Assembly (NCBI GenBank): GCA_027334565.1 | Contig: DAHWUP010000006.1 | Coordinates: forward strand, 1-46,620 | Length of the DNA stretch: 46,620 nucleotides | Direction: 5' to 3' | DNA from: Candidatus Levyibacteriota bacterium | Lineage (GTDB): Bacteria; Patescibacteria; Microgenomatia; Levybacterales; UBA12049 | In this document: positions 6,826 through 15,409 of the stretch, piece by piece | How positions within the stretch are numbered: the stretch's first letter is position 1 | Layout of the letters: the number at the start of each line of letters is the position of its first letter | Position numbers and translations under genes: made by a program | Notes under the pieces: model-generated | What the model was told of the DNA's origin: nothing | The model's database searches: none | What the model saw: the letters and a program-made list of their open reading frames with translations, nothing else

Positions 6826-8562
6826 ATGGAAGTCGTAAATTATTTTACCACCGAAAACAAGAACGAAAACCCGGTTTTGATAATTGACTCAAGAGGCGAT
6901 ATCGGCGAAAAATTGGCGAGTAAAATCGCTGACAAATTAACAGTTATTGTATTAAGTAATTTGAAATTTGCAGCTATGGATAACGTAATCCCACTACCGT
7001 TTGACAAAGGATTGTCTCAAATCCCCCACAACGTTTTTTCCCAAGTAATCGTGATTGACGAAAGACTCGAGCTTGGTGATAAGAACCTTGGGAAATTAGT
7101 TAAGATAACCCAAAAAAACAAAACGCCACTGTTTATTGCGGCTGGCCGCCAATTTGTTACAGACAGCTTTTTTATTAAAAATATTTCTGCCAACGTGAAC
7201 ATTAAGCTTGGAATATTAGGTGATGTTTTTGCTACGGACAGAATAATAGATAAAAATAGCGATGTCGGATTTATTTTAGCAGAAGTTAAAAAATATGGAA
7301 AAATAGACATACCGGGAAACGGAACCATCGAACTCTTTCCGGTCTTCTTGGAAGATGCGGTAGATGCAATAATGGAAATATGTTTTTCCGGACTCCCGGA
7401 AAAGACATATTACATCTCACCCAAAAATAAGATAAGTTTTTTATCTTTTGCACTAACCCTCAAAAAGGTATATCCAGAAATAAAGCTAGATTTTGTAGAA
7501 GAAGGAAAGCGACGCATCTTTCAACCCCCAACATTAAAAGGAAAATATATTTTAGGCGATGACTATGATTTGGTTAAAGCCTTGAAGCAAATAAATTTTC
7601 AAGCAATGGAGCATTTTAATAAGCCGGAGATCGTTAAGAAAAATAGTTCCAAAACCTCAATTTTTTTAACCAGCCTATTCTTCTTATTTCTGCTTTGTTT
7701 GCCGTTGGTTACTACCCTAACCTGTTTATTTGTTGGAGAAACGTTAATCAATTATTCAAAAGAGGATCTGGTGCGAAACGATAGCCTACAGGCTGAAAGC
7801 AAATCAATTGTATCTTATCGAGTGTTATCGTTAGCCAGCATTTCGATGGACATATTAAGGCAAGAAGTTTCAACGTTTGTTCAAGTGAGCTTAATCGAAA
7901 GGCTGAGCGATAGTGTAGACACAAATTATCGTTTAAGCAAGAACCTGGTGTATTTTTCCAGGTTTATAAATAAAATTAACGTTGTGCTGGCCGGAAAATC
8001 CGCAAATCCAAATATTGATTTAGACGATGCCACCATGGCTTTTAAAAATTCATACTTGATGTTTAATGAACTGACCCCGACAGTTTATCCCCAGGATATA
8101 TCTCAGAAAGCGTCGACAATATATGCATTTACGTCTGCCACCGAAAATTTTTGGCCCGAGTTTTTTGGCTTTTTCGGTACGAAAAAATATTTAATTTTAA
8201 TTGAAGACAATACTCAGAATGCTTCGGCAAGCGGTTCGGTAAATAATTACTTCATAATCGGTTTTGATAAGGGAAAAGTTACCAAATACGATTTTGGCTT
8301 CGCTTTGCCTAAAAATGCTACCGACTCAGCTATGCTGCAAGAAATAACTACACTCCAAAATTTTGACGGAATTATCAAAGTGACGGACGATAAGACAACA
8401 GGAAGCCTTATTAACGAAATATCAAAGTTTTCTGCAAAAGGAGAGAGTAAAATTACTTTAGATTCTTTATATCTTTTAATAAGCAGCCTAGAAAATCAGC
8501 AACTGAAATTAACAGTTGATGATCCAGCCGAACAAGCAGCGTTATCGGCGCTTTTAAGGTGA
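6826..8562 (+). CDS. Rossmann-like domain / membrane segment / DUF4012-like extracellular region, chimeric protein
   Basis: A 578-residue protein in three parts. Residues about 1-265 resemble a degenerate NAD-dependent epimerase or SDR domain (LIIDSRGDIGEKLASKI has a glycine-poor Rossmann loop). One membrane segment lies at about 285-310. The rest is exported and includes a segment, KKYLILIEDNTQNASASGSV, that recalls the DUF4012 pattern of LLxQNNxELRPTGGF, though with altered residues. The protein stops earlier than I expect of DUF4012 proteins. I chose ATG 6826 over the in-frame TTG at 6823. No catalytic set is visible in the Rossmann part, so it may be structural. Function unknown; possibly envelope assembly. 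Confidence 0.6.
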   Translation: MEVVNYFTTENKNENPVLIIDSRGDIGEKLASKIADKLTVIVLSNLKFAAMDNVIPLPFDKGLSQIPHNVFSQVIVIDERLELGDKNLGKLVKITQKNKTPLFIAAGRQFVTDSFFIKNISANVNIKLGILGDVFATDRIIDKNSDVGFILAEVKKYGKIDIPGNGTIELFPVFLEDAVDAIMEICFSGLPEKTYYISPKNKISFLSFALTLKKVYPEIKLDFVEEGKRRIFQPPTLKGKYILGDDYDLVKALKQINFQAMEHFNKPEIVKKNSSKTSIFLTSLFFLFLLCLPLVTTLTCLFVGETLINYSKEDLVRNDSLQAESKSIVSYRVLSLASISMDILRQEVSTFVQVSLIERLSDSVDTNYRLSKNLVYFSRFINKINVVLAGKSANPNIDLDDATMAFKNSYLMFNELTPTVYPQDISQKASTIYAFTSATENFWPEFFGFFGTKKYLILIEDNTQNASASGSVNNYFIIGFDKGKVTKYDFGFALPKNATDSAMLQEITTLQNFDGIIKVTDDKTTGSLINEISKFSAKGESKITLDSLYLLISSLENQQLKLTVDDPAEQAALSALLR

Positions 8563-9271
8563 TATGAATCGATAGGTTTTAAGTTGCGTTTCGAATATTT
8601 TTTAACTTTTTAAAGCCTATGCCCCATTCAGATAGTCTTTTGAAGCATTTGAGAACAAAATAAAATTATTTTACGGATAGTTTCCTGAGATTAAAATTTA
8701 CACGCCTTTTTGTCTTGCATAAAAATGCATCAACAACGAAAGGGATAAAAACATCGCTTAAAAGCAAAATGTCTAAGATTTTAAAGGATTGTCCAACTAT
8801 ATTTACTGCCAAAAGAAATACAAACCAACCCTAAGTGAGCCTTTGTATTAACGCTGTCGTTAATGAATTATTAATTTGAATAGATTTCAATATTTTACTG
8901 AAAATTTGAAAACAATCGACTTGGCAGAATAACTCTACGCATAAATAAACAATAAATTTATAAGTATTATTTTCATGTGTCTTTTTAAACACTAATGTCG
9001 ATTTATCGGATAGAAAGTTAGTATTTGAGTTTATTGTATTGATCAGCATTCTAAATTATCTGCATTTTGGAAAAAAGCAACAAGAAATAACACATATAAT
9101 CCAAGGACAATACATTTATTTGTCCAAGATTATAATGATTTGTCCAACTTTAAATAAATAGTTGACAAAATTTTGTATCGGTATTTGTGGTTTTAAGGAT
9201 AAGGTTTTAAGAATGTTCAAATGTTAACACTAAACCTATTCTTATAATTTTCTGAGAACGGAGAGTAAATT
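8563..9271. other. AT-rich gap of about 700 bases without a credible gene
   Basis: Both strands are rich in stops. The only longer frame, at 8831-9049 on the minus strand, has no recognisable family, no start context and a biased Asn/Ser/Thr/Phe composition, so I do not call it. The region contains three copies of TTGTCCAA (about 8789, 9120 and 9139) and one inverted repeat (separate entry). It could be a regulatory region, an unrecognised ncRNA or decayed DNA. Confidence 0.5.
9105..9125. repeat. Inverted repeat GGACAA-N9-TTGTCC, candidate operator
   Basis: GGACAA (9105-9110) and TTGTCC (9120-9125) are exact reverse complements separated by nine bases. A further TTGTCC copy follows at about 9140-9145, and a near-complement GTTGACAA at about 9161-9168. 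The spacing of half-sites resembles a dimeric repressor site. Confidence 0.35.
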
Positions 9272-9496
9272 TTAAACCTCAATCGGTTTAGTTTTAATTA
9301 TTCTGGCCCCGGTTGTGCCAACCTTAATTTCTCCTCGAGGATCGTGTATAAAGATAGGAATTTCCTTTCCTTCCCTATCCATTATCCCGTGACCTTCGTT
9401 TAGGGCAATTCTTTCTCCCGGCGCAAGTGTAGCCGCCAACGGCTGTCGTTTTAATGCACCCCTCTTTTGGTATTGTTGTCCTTCAAGTGCTATCAT
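9272..9496 (-). CDS. Small hypothetical protein, 74 residues
   Basis: The product, MIALEGQQYQKRGALKRQ and onward, is basic at its N-terminus and then looks beta-rich, with Gly-rich turns (HGIMDREGKEIPIFIHD, PRGEIKVGTTGARI). Its composition is protein-like compared with the AT-rich surroundings, which favours a real gene. No family is recognised, there is no membrane segment and no Shine-Dalgarno site. A possible -10 (TAAACT) lies eight bases before the ATG. It is divergent from the regulator gene at 9612. Confidence 0.4.
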   Translation of the reverse strand: MIALEGQQYQKRGALKRQPLAATLAPGERIALNEGHGIMDREGKEIPIFIHDPRGEIKVGTTGARIIKTKPIEV

Positions 9497-9596
9497 ATTG
9501 AATTAGTTTAAAGTAGATCATCAAAACCAGCTTGACTATTCGCAGACTCGTTTTTGACAAAAACCTGACACCATTGAATATCTTTCCTGTTCTTAC

Positions 9597-9602
9597 TAAA
9601 AT
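9597..9602 (+). promoter_or_regulatory. Possible -10 of the regulator gene at 9612
   Basis: TAAAAT lies nine bases before the ATG at 9612, giving a near-leaderless mRNA. An upstream TTGACA at 9554-9559 is too far away to pair with it. Confidence 0.35.
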
Positions 9603-9611
9603 AGACAGGTA

Positions 9612-10913
9612 ATGAATCAAAGTTCAATTCTTGGGAATCTCCCCTTAATTTTTAGATACGAGGACGCTAAAGAGTTGGGAAGCCACATAGTTAACCGTCG
9701 TTCAATAGTTCTGATCGGGATCAAAAGGGTCGGTATCGGGAGCTTCCTGAGTTTTTTTATCAACCGGAAGGACGTAATTAAGGCTTATATCCAGGATCCC
9801 GATGATTATCTATTTATTCCTGTTGATATGCACGACCTGATCGAATTAGAGGTTGCCCCTTTTTGGTCACTAACTTTAAAGAGAATTGTCGATGCGGTTG
9901 ACAGCTCAAGGGCAAGAGAAGAAACAAAAAAAGAAATTAGAGAGCTTTTCCTTGAAAGTATTCAGTTACAGAATCTATTCTTTACAATCGACAGCGTGCG
10001 CCGGTCGATTAAAAAAATTATCGATGAAGGCCTTATGCCAACTTTATTTTTCATAAGGTTTGACAGGCTTAAAAACTCGCTGACACCTGAGTTTTTTGCA
10101 AACCTTGAGGGATTAAGAGACTCTACTCATCAGCAACTTACGTATGTGTTTACCAGCTATTTGCCTTTTAGGAGGACGTTTCCTAATATTCTTACACAGG
10201 CCACCCTTTCGGTTTTAAATAAAAATGTATATTTGAAGCCCGCCAAGAAGGAGGACAGGGACTTAATTTTCAGATCGTATAAAAAAAGGTATGAAATAAA
10301 ACTTTCCAACGAGCTGGAAAAATATTTTTTAAATTTGGTCGACGGTCATTTCCAATACCTTCATTTGGGATTAATTTCTTTACATAATCCTCACCGGGAA
10401 ATAATAACGGAAGAAGATTTAAAAAAATATTTGCTTAACGATGAGGGTATCAAATTGCAGTCGGAGGAACTATGGGAATGTTTAAATCAAGATGAACAAA
10501 AAGCGCTGATTAAAATAGTTTCCGAAAAAAACATTGCCAGGGAAGAAAAATTCAAAACAATATATCTATGGAATGTCGGTTTCGTCAAAAGCGAAGGTAA
10601 AAAGTTAAAAATTTTTTCACCACTTTTTTCCTATTACGTTAAGGAGAGAATATTGGATAAATCAAAAGATAGCGGGGCGGAATTCAGCAAAAAGGAACTA
10701 ATATTTTTCGAATACCTTAAAAAAAATTTAAATGAAATTTGTGAAAGAGAAAGAATTATCGAGAATGTATGGTCCGAATCGTCCGAGTTGGGGATTTCCG
10801 ATTGGGCTATAGACAAGCTCGCGGCAAGGGTTAGAACGAAACTGAAAATGCAAAATAACCAATATGAACTTCAAACCGTTAAGACCAGAGGCTTCAAATT
10901 GACCGAGGTCTAG
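9612..10913 (+). CDS. STAND/AAA-like protein with degenerate P-loop and C-terminal OmpR-type winged helix
   Basis: A 433-residue putative transcription factor. The N-terminal half looks like a STAND or archaeal-type AAA ATPase, but the Walker A region reads GIKRVGIGSF (residues 36-45): compared with GPRRVGKTSL the catalytic Lys is Ile42 and the following Thr is Gly43. The Walker B-like strand LFFIRFDRLK also lacks the usual acidic pair. Residues about 350-433 match an OmpR/PhoB-type DNA-binding winged helix, including a final hairpin, VKTRGFKL. It may therefore be a DNA-binding protein with a dead or non-hydrolysing NTPase module. It lies 36 bases before valS, which has its own promoter. Confidence 0.65.
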   Translation: MNQSSILGNLPLIFRYEDAKELGSHIVNRRSIVLIGIKRVGIGSFLSFFINRKDVIKAYIQDPDDYLFIPVDMHDLIELEVAPFWSLTLKRIVDAVDSSRAREETKKEIRELFLESIQLQNLFFTIDSVRRSIKKIIDEGLMPTLFFIRFDRLKNSLTPEFFANLEGLRDSTHQQLTYVFTSYLPFRRTFPNILTQATLSVLNKNVYLKPAKKEDRDLIFRSYKKRYEIKLSNELEKYFLNLVDGHFQYLHLGLISLHNPHREIITEEDLKKYLLNDEGIKLQSEELWECLNQDEQKALIKIVSEKNIAREEKFKTIYLWNVGFVKSEGKKLKIFSPLFSYYVKERILDKSKDSGAEFSKKELIFFEYLKKNLNEICERERIIENVWSESSELGISDWAIDKLAARVRTKLKMQNNQYELQTVKTRGFKLTEV

Positions 10914-10943
10914 TTGGACGACCCTCGTGGCTTATGTTAGAAT
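10914..10943 (+). promoter_or_regulatory. valS promoter (leaderless geometry)
   Basis: TTGGAC (10914-10919), an 18-base spacer, then TAGAAT (10938-10943) preceded by TGT. The hexamer ends exactly six bases before the valS ATG at 10950, so transcription should start on the A of ATG. Confidence 0.6.
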
Positions 10944-10949
10944 AACTTC

Positions 10950-13127
10950 ATGGATAAGGTCTATAACCAAAAAGGGGTTGAGGAAAGAATTTATCGACAA
11001 TGGGAAGAAAGAGGGTATTTTTCACCCAATAAAGATAAAACCGGTAAGGAATATTCAATAATCTTACCACCAACCAACGCCAACGGAGCACTTCATTTCG
11101 GTCATGCGATGTATGTGGTTGAAGATATATTAATTCGTTTTCACCGAATGAAAGGGCTTAACGTCTTGTGGCTTCCCGGAACGGACCATGCCGGAATTGA
11201 AACCCAGTTTGTTTTCGAAAAAAAACTTAAAGAAATAGGAAAATCTAGATTCGATTTTGACAAAGACACTTTATACGAGATGATTAAGCAATATGTTGAT
11301 CAGAATCGTGGAGGGATCGAAAAGCAATTAAGAAGCCTGGGGTTTTCTCTGGACTGGACAAAAGAGAAATACACGCTCGATGAGGATATAGTTAAAATTG
11401 TTTATGATACTTTTAAAAAATTATTCGACGATGGATTGATTTACCGCGCAGAAAAATTGGTTAATTATTGTACTTTTGACGGAACCTCCTTCTCGGACCT
11501 AGAGGTAGTTTATGAGGAAAGGAAAGACCCGTTATATTATATAAAATACGGCCCTTTAGTTTTGGCAACAACCAGGCCCGAAACAAAATTTGGCGATACC
11601 GCTGTAGCCGTAAACCCCGATGATCAACGGTTCCGAAAATATATCGGAAAGGAAATCGAGATTGAAACGGTCTTGGGGAAGACCAACATGAAAGTGATCG
11701 CCGATAAAATGGTGGATATGGGATTTGGAACGGGGGTAGTAAAAATAACACCTGCCCATGATTTTGATGATTATGAAGTTTCTTTAAGACATAACCTGCC
11801 TATGGTGCGAGTCATAAATTATGACGGCACTATGAACGAAAAAGCGGGGAAGTTTAAAGGCATGTATGTTAAGCAAGCCAGAAAAGCAATTGTTGAGGAA
11901 ATGCAAAAAAAAGAGTTAATAGACCACATAGACGAAAACTATGTCCACCGGATCGGACTTTGTTATAAATGTAAAAATCCGATAGAGCCACTGCCATTAG
12001 AACAATGGTTTATAAATATGCAGCCATTAAAAAAAGATGCTGTCGGAGCGGTTAAGAAAGGTTTAATTAAAATTCATCCCAAAAAATTCGAAAAAACTTA
12101 TTACCAGATTATCGATAATTATAAGGATTGGAACATCTCAAGACAAATAGTCTGGGGAATAAAAATTCCCGCCTGGAAATGTAGAGAATGTCAGAAATGG
12201 ACCGTTACTAACGGAGAAGCTCCGGAAAAATGTGCGAACTGCGCATCCAAAAAAATTTTTCAAGATCCGGATACCTTTGACACCTGGTTTTCTTCAGGTC
12301 AGTGGCCCTATGCGACTTTAAAAACGACAAATAGTTTAAAATTTTATCCGACTTCGGTCATGGAGACCGGTTACGATATTTTGCGTGCTTGGGTTGTAAG
12401 GATGACAATGCTCGGTATCTATATTCAAAAGAGACTTGGCGTCGAGAATAAGGAAAAACAAATTCCTTTTCGGAATGTGGTTCTACACGGTTTGGTTAAT
12501 GATCCGTTTGGCAAGAAAATGAGTAAGTCCAAAGGTAATGTGATTAATCCCATTGATCTGGTGGACCAGTATGGAGCGGATGCTGTCAGGTTTGCGCTTG
12601 TTTACGGTACCGCCTTAGGAAACGACCAGTCGCTTTCTTACCCAAAGCTTGATGCAATGCGAAAATTTACCAACAAACTCTGGAACATGGCAAGACTAAT
12701 TGAATTGAAAAGGGCCCAAGCCAAATGGAGCTCAGCTAGCTTCTATGGGTTCGACGATTTAAGAAATCTTAAGCTGAATAAATCTGATAAAGAATGGATT
12801 GAAAAAGTGGAAGCTCTCTCCGAAAACGTAACGAAGCTTATTGATAAATATGATTTTAATCATGCATCACAAAATTTATATGAATTTACCTGGCACCAAT
12901 TTGCCGATATTTACCTTGAAGATGTAAAAAAAAGGATAAACGAAGAATTTAACGCAAGTATTGACCCTGCTTCGATGATTGTACTTGAATCGTTATATTT
13001 GGTCCTGCTTAAATTGTTACATCCGTTTGTGCCATTTGTCACAGAAGAAATTTATAAAAGGTTATGGGGAAAAGATGATTACCTTATTGTCAGTAAATGG
13101 CCTTATGATGAAAAAACCAAAGATTAA
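10950..13127 (+). CDS. valS: Valyl-tRNA synthetase
   Basis: A class I synthetase that charges tRNA-Val. The 725-residue protein has the HIGH-type motif HFGH at residues 49-52 within PPTNANGALHFGHAM, an editing (CP1) domain with TTRPETKFGDTAVAVNPDD, Cys-pair zinc-ribbon motifs (CYKC; CREC with CANC) around residues 340-440, and the signature KMSKSKGNVINPIDLV. The 3' part encodes the anticodon-binding helical domain. It is shorter than most bacterial ValRS, mainly because the C-terminal coiled-coil tRNA-binding arm is missing, as in other reduced genomes. The next gene overlaps its 3' end by 20 bases. Confidence 0.94.
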   Translation: MDKVYNQKGVEERIYRQWEERGYFSPNKDKTGKEYSIILPPTNANGALHFGHAMYVVEDILIRFHRMKGLNVLWLPGTDHAGIETQFVFEKKLKEIGKSRFDFDKDTLYEMIKQYVDQNRGGIEKQLRSLGFSLDWTKEKYTLDEDIVKIVYDTFKKLFDDGLIYRAEKLVNYCTFDGTSFSDLEVVYEERKDPLYYIKYGPLVLATTRPETKFGDTAVAVNPDDQRFRKYIGKEIEIETVLGKTNMKVIADKMVDMGFGTGVVKITPAHDFDDYEVSLRHNLPMVRVINYDGTMNEKAGKFKGMYVKQARKAIVEEMQKKELIDHIDENYVHRIGLCYKCKNPIEPLPLEQWFINMQPLKKDAVGAVKKGLIKIHPKKFEKTYYQIIDNYKDWNISRQIVWGIKIPAWKCRECQKWTVTNGEAPEKCANCASKKIFQDPDTFDTWFSSGQWPYATLKTTNSLKFYPTSVMETGYDILRAWVVRMTMLGIYIQKRLGVENKEKQIPFRNVVLHGLVNDPFGKKMSKSKGNVINPIDLVDQYGADAVRFALVYGTALGNDQSLSYPKLDAMRKFTNKLWNMARLIELKRAQAKWSSASFYGFDDLRNLKLNKSDKEWIEKVEALSENVTKLIDKYDFNHASQNLYEFTWHQFADIYLEDVKKRINEEFNASIDPASMIVLESLYLVLLKLLHPFVPFVTEEIYKRLWGKDDYLIVSKWPYDEKTKD

Positions 13128-13530
13128 TATTCAGGAATTCCCGAAGATATTCCGAACAATTCCCGAAAACAAATTGTTTAAAAAGGCGCTGAAATCCAAA
13201 ACGTTTAAATATTTGTCGCTGGGATTTATCTCGGTTTTGTGTATATTGCTGGCTTTATCGATAATAATCATTGGAACAGTAGTCTACAGAAATGTAAGTA
13301 TACTAATCCAAACTTCAAATCAAAGAAAGGAAATCAGAGACAAGATAGCTTTTTGGCAATCGGTCGTAGAAAAATACCCGGCGTATAAAGACGCCTATTT
13401 TCAAATAGCGGCTCTGGAGTATCGGCTTGGGGACTTTGAAAATGCAAGACAAGCTAACAATAAAGCATTGCTGCTTGACCCGAGTTTTAAAAATGCAGAG
13501 GAATTGGAGAGTTTGTTAAATGGCAATTAG
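13108..13530 (+). CDS. Membrane-anchored TPR protein
   Basis: A 140-residue protein with a cytoplasmic basic N-terminus (MKKPKINIQEF), one membrane segment at about residues 33-57, then a helical region with one or two TPR-like repeats, the clearest being AYFQIAALEYRLGDFENARQ with the downstream LLLDPSFKNA. The longer frame from 12979 lies inside valS and is not credible; ATG 13108 (or 13105) overlaps the valS stop by about 20 bases, suggesting coupled translation. TPRs mediate protein contacts; the partner is unknown. Its TAG overlaps the convergent rplY stop by three bases. Confidence 0.65.
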   Translation: MKKPKINIQEFPKIFRTIPENKLFKKALKSKTFKYLSLGFISVLCILLALSIIIIGTVVYRNVSILIQTSNQRKEIRDKIAFWQSVVEKYPAYKDAYFQIAALEYRLGDFENARQANNKALLLDPSFKNAEELESLLNGN

Positions 13531-14261
13531 GACTTTGCGGCGTCCACCGGTTGTTTAGAAGCTTCCGGCTGTGTTGCTGCACCTTCTGGCTGAGAAGCTT
13601 GCGCTTCGGTTGTTTCGCCTTCGGCACCTTCGACAGCCACTTCTCCGGCTTCAGCTTTGGCTGCTTCCGCTGCCTCTTTTTCCGCCGCTGCCTCTTCTTG
13701 AGCCTCCTTGGTTATCAGTTCGGCAATTTTTGAGACCACTTGCTCTTTATCGGTTAACACTTCAACCCCCGCAGGAACTTTAAGGTCGGCGACAGTTATT
13801 TGTTCGTCAATATTGGATAGACGTTCGACATTTACTTCTATTTTTTCCGGTAATTCCTCGGGAAGTGCTTCAACTTCAATTTCCGACAAGATGTTCATTA
13901 AAAGCCCTACTTTATCTATAACCGCTTTCGGTTCGCCTACGATTTCCAGGGGAACAGCCGCTTTAACTTTTTCTTTAAGATTAACGGCATAAAAGTCCGT
14001 ATGCAGAATTTGATTCCTGAAGTTTTTGTTTACGTTTTGGATTAGGACCGGAATGATTTGTTCCCCGATTGTTAAATCAACGAGTCCGGTTTCCCCGACC
14101 TCAGCGTAAACTTTTAAAAACTCGTCCTGTTTTGTTTGAACGGATTGTGACTTGATCGTTTTCCCATAGACGTTTCCGGGAATAATCCCCTCGCGCCTTA
14201 ATTTTTTAACTTTTTTGCCTAAAACCTTTCTTTTTTCCGCCAAAAGCTTGGTGTGTTTCAT
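13527..14261 (-). CDS. rplY: 50S ribosomal protein L25, CTC/TL5 form
   Basis: The 5S rRNA-binding protein L25 in its long general-stress form. The 244-residue protein has the N-terminal L25 barrel (KLLAEKRKVLGKKVKKLRRE and GIIPGNVYGK), the C-terminal TL5 domain (about residues 95-185), then an Ala/Glu/Gly-rich low-complexity tail. The tail is longer than usual and probably disordered. The gene is monocistronic and convergent with the TPR gene. Upstream, TAAAAT ends eight bases before the ATG, again a very short leader. Confidence 0.93.
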   Translation of the reverse strand: MKHTKLLAEKRKVLGKKVKKLRREGIIPGNVYGKTIKSQSVQTKQDEFLKVYAEVGETGLVDLTIGEQIIPVLIQNVNKNFRNQILHTDFYAVNLKEKVKAAVPLEIVGEPKAVIDKVGLLMNILSEIEVEALPEELPEKIEVNVERLSNIDEQITVADLKVPAGVEVLTDKEQVVSKIAELITKEAQEEAAAEKEAAEAAKAEAGEVAVEGAEGETTEAQASQPEGAATQPEASKQPVDAAKS

Positions 14262-14301
14262 AAGATGATATTTTATCCTAAAATGACTTTAAACTCAAGT
14301 G

Positions 14302-14310
14302 TGATATTAT
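14302..14310 (+). promoter_or_regulatory. Extended -10 promoter of ruvC (leaderless geometry)
   Basis: TGATATTAT ends exactly six bases before the ruvC ATG at 14317, so the expected transcription start is the A of ATG. Confidence 0.65.
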
Positions 14311-14316
14311 TGGGAT

Positions 14317-14805
14317 ATGAAAATTTTAGGGATTGATCCGGGAATAGGAAGATGCGGATGGGGAATGGTCGAAAGCGAGAAGGGTAAGGCAAAGATAATA
14401 AATTGCGGTTGTATCGAAACGCCCAGCAAGTCTGAAATACCGCAAAGATTAATCACGGTTTACGAAGAGATATTAAAGATCATTGGAAATTATTCCCCTG
14501 ACGGTATGGCAATCGAAGAACTCTTTTTCAACACTAATGCCAAAACAGCTTTTGCGGTCGGTCAAGCAAGAGGGGTAGTATTGTTGGCGGCTGCGAAAAA
14601 TAAATTACCTATTTTTATTTATACGCCTCTTCAGGTAAAAATAGCACTTACCGGCTATGGTCGGGCGGAAAAAAATCAAGTGGGTCAGATGGTAAGAATT
14701 TTATTGAATTTAAAATCGGTACCCAAACCGGATGATGCCGCAGATGCCTTGGCAATTGCCTTAACCCATGTTTTTTCCAATAAATATAGGAAAATCGTTG
14801 ACTAG
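14317..14805 (+). CDS. ruvC: Holliday junction endonuclease RuvC
   Basis: Resolves Holliday junctions together with RuvAB. The 162-residue protein has the RNase H-like fold with acidic residues Asp7 (GIDPG), Glu67 (AIEELFF) and the C-terminal pair in PDDAADALAIALTH. The length is normal. It stands upstream of ruvA with a 25-base gap containing a separate extended -10, so ruvC and ruvAB may be separate units as well as one cluster. Confidence 0.95.
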   Translation: MKILGIDPGIGRCGWGMVESEKGKAKIINCGCIETPSKSEIPQRLITVYEEILKIIGNYSPDGMAIEELFFNTNAKTAFAVGQARGVVLLAAAKNKLPIFIYTPLQVKIALTGYGRAEKNQVGQMVRILLNLKSVPKPDDAADALAIALTHVFSNKYRKIVD

Positions 14806-14810
14806 CTTTG

Positions 14811-14819
14811 TGCTATAAT
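14811..14819 (+). promoter_or_regulatory. Extended -10 promoter of ruvA-ruvB
   Basis: TGCTATAAT is a perfect extended -10 in the ruvC-ruvA gap. It ends 11 bases before the ruvA ATG at 14831, giving a leader of about five bases. Confidence 0.65.
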
Positions 14820-14830
14820 CTAAGCACTTT

Positions 14831-15409
14831 ATGATCGGGTTTCTAAATGGCGAGATTGAGCTTTTGTTAAGACCGCATGTTATTGTTAACGTTGGAGGGA
14901 TAGGCTATAAGGTTCTCGTTCCTGAAAATGTATATTCCAATTTTAAGCCCGGAGATAAAGTGAAATTATTTATCTATACTTACGTCAGGGAAGATGAAAT
15001 TTCGCTTTTCGGTTTTATTAAACCTGAGGATTTAAGATTATTTGAGAATTTGTTACTTGTTTCTGGCATCGGACCCAAGACCGCACTAAATATTTTCTCA
15101 TTCGGCACGAGGGCGGATATTGAAAATGCGATTATCAAAGGTGATGTTACGTTTTTCACATCTGTCCCGCGCCTTGGGACGAAAAATGCGCAGAAGATAA
15201 TTATCGAATTAAAAAACAAAATGGGAGGCTTGGCTGCCCTGGATCTTTCCGGAAAGGACTTTGAGCAAAATAAAGAAGTGGTCGAAGCTTTGAAAGCCTT
15301 CGGGTTTTCGGCAAGCGAATCGCATAAAGCGCTTAGGGAAATTAAGCAACAGGATCTTTCAACGGAAGAAAAAATACGGTTAGCGTTAAAGTCGCTGGGT
15401 AAACAATGA
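14831..15409 (+). CDS. ruvA: Holliday junction DNA helicase subunit RuvA
   Basis: Binds the four-way junction and recruits RuvB. The 192-residue protein has the N-terminal OB fold (MIGFLNGEIE; VGGIGYKVLVPENV), central tandem helix-hairpin-helix motifs (LLLVSGIGPKTALNIFS; VPRLGTKNAQKIIIELK) and the small C-terminal domain III that contacts RuvB. The stop overlaps the ruvB ATG (ATGA at 15406-15409), so translation is coupled. Confidence 0.95.
   Translation: MIGFLNGEIELLLRPHVIVNVGGIGYKVLVPENVYSNFKPGDKVKLFIYTYVREDEISLFGFIKPEDLRLFENLLLVSGIGPKTALNIFSFGTRADIENAIIKGDVTFFTSVPRLGTKNAQKIIIELKNKMGGLAALDLSGKDFEQNKEVVEALKAFGFSASESHKALREIKQQDLSTEEKIRLALKSLGKQ

Noticed and set aside
8831..9049. 72-codon minus-strand frame in the AT-rich gap
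   Set aside because: Composition typical of random AT-rich sequence, no promoter or ribosome site, no recognisable family.
9554..9580. TTGACA with TGAATA as promoter for the regulator gene
   Set aside because: Spacer of 15 and weak -10; the TAAAAT at 9597 is closer to the common geometry, though also not certain.
12979..13107. N-terminal extension of the TPR protein inside valS
   Set aside because: It lies wholly in another frame of valS and adds a Cys/Tyr-rich stretch without a domain; ATG 13108 fits the membrane-protein pattern.
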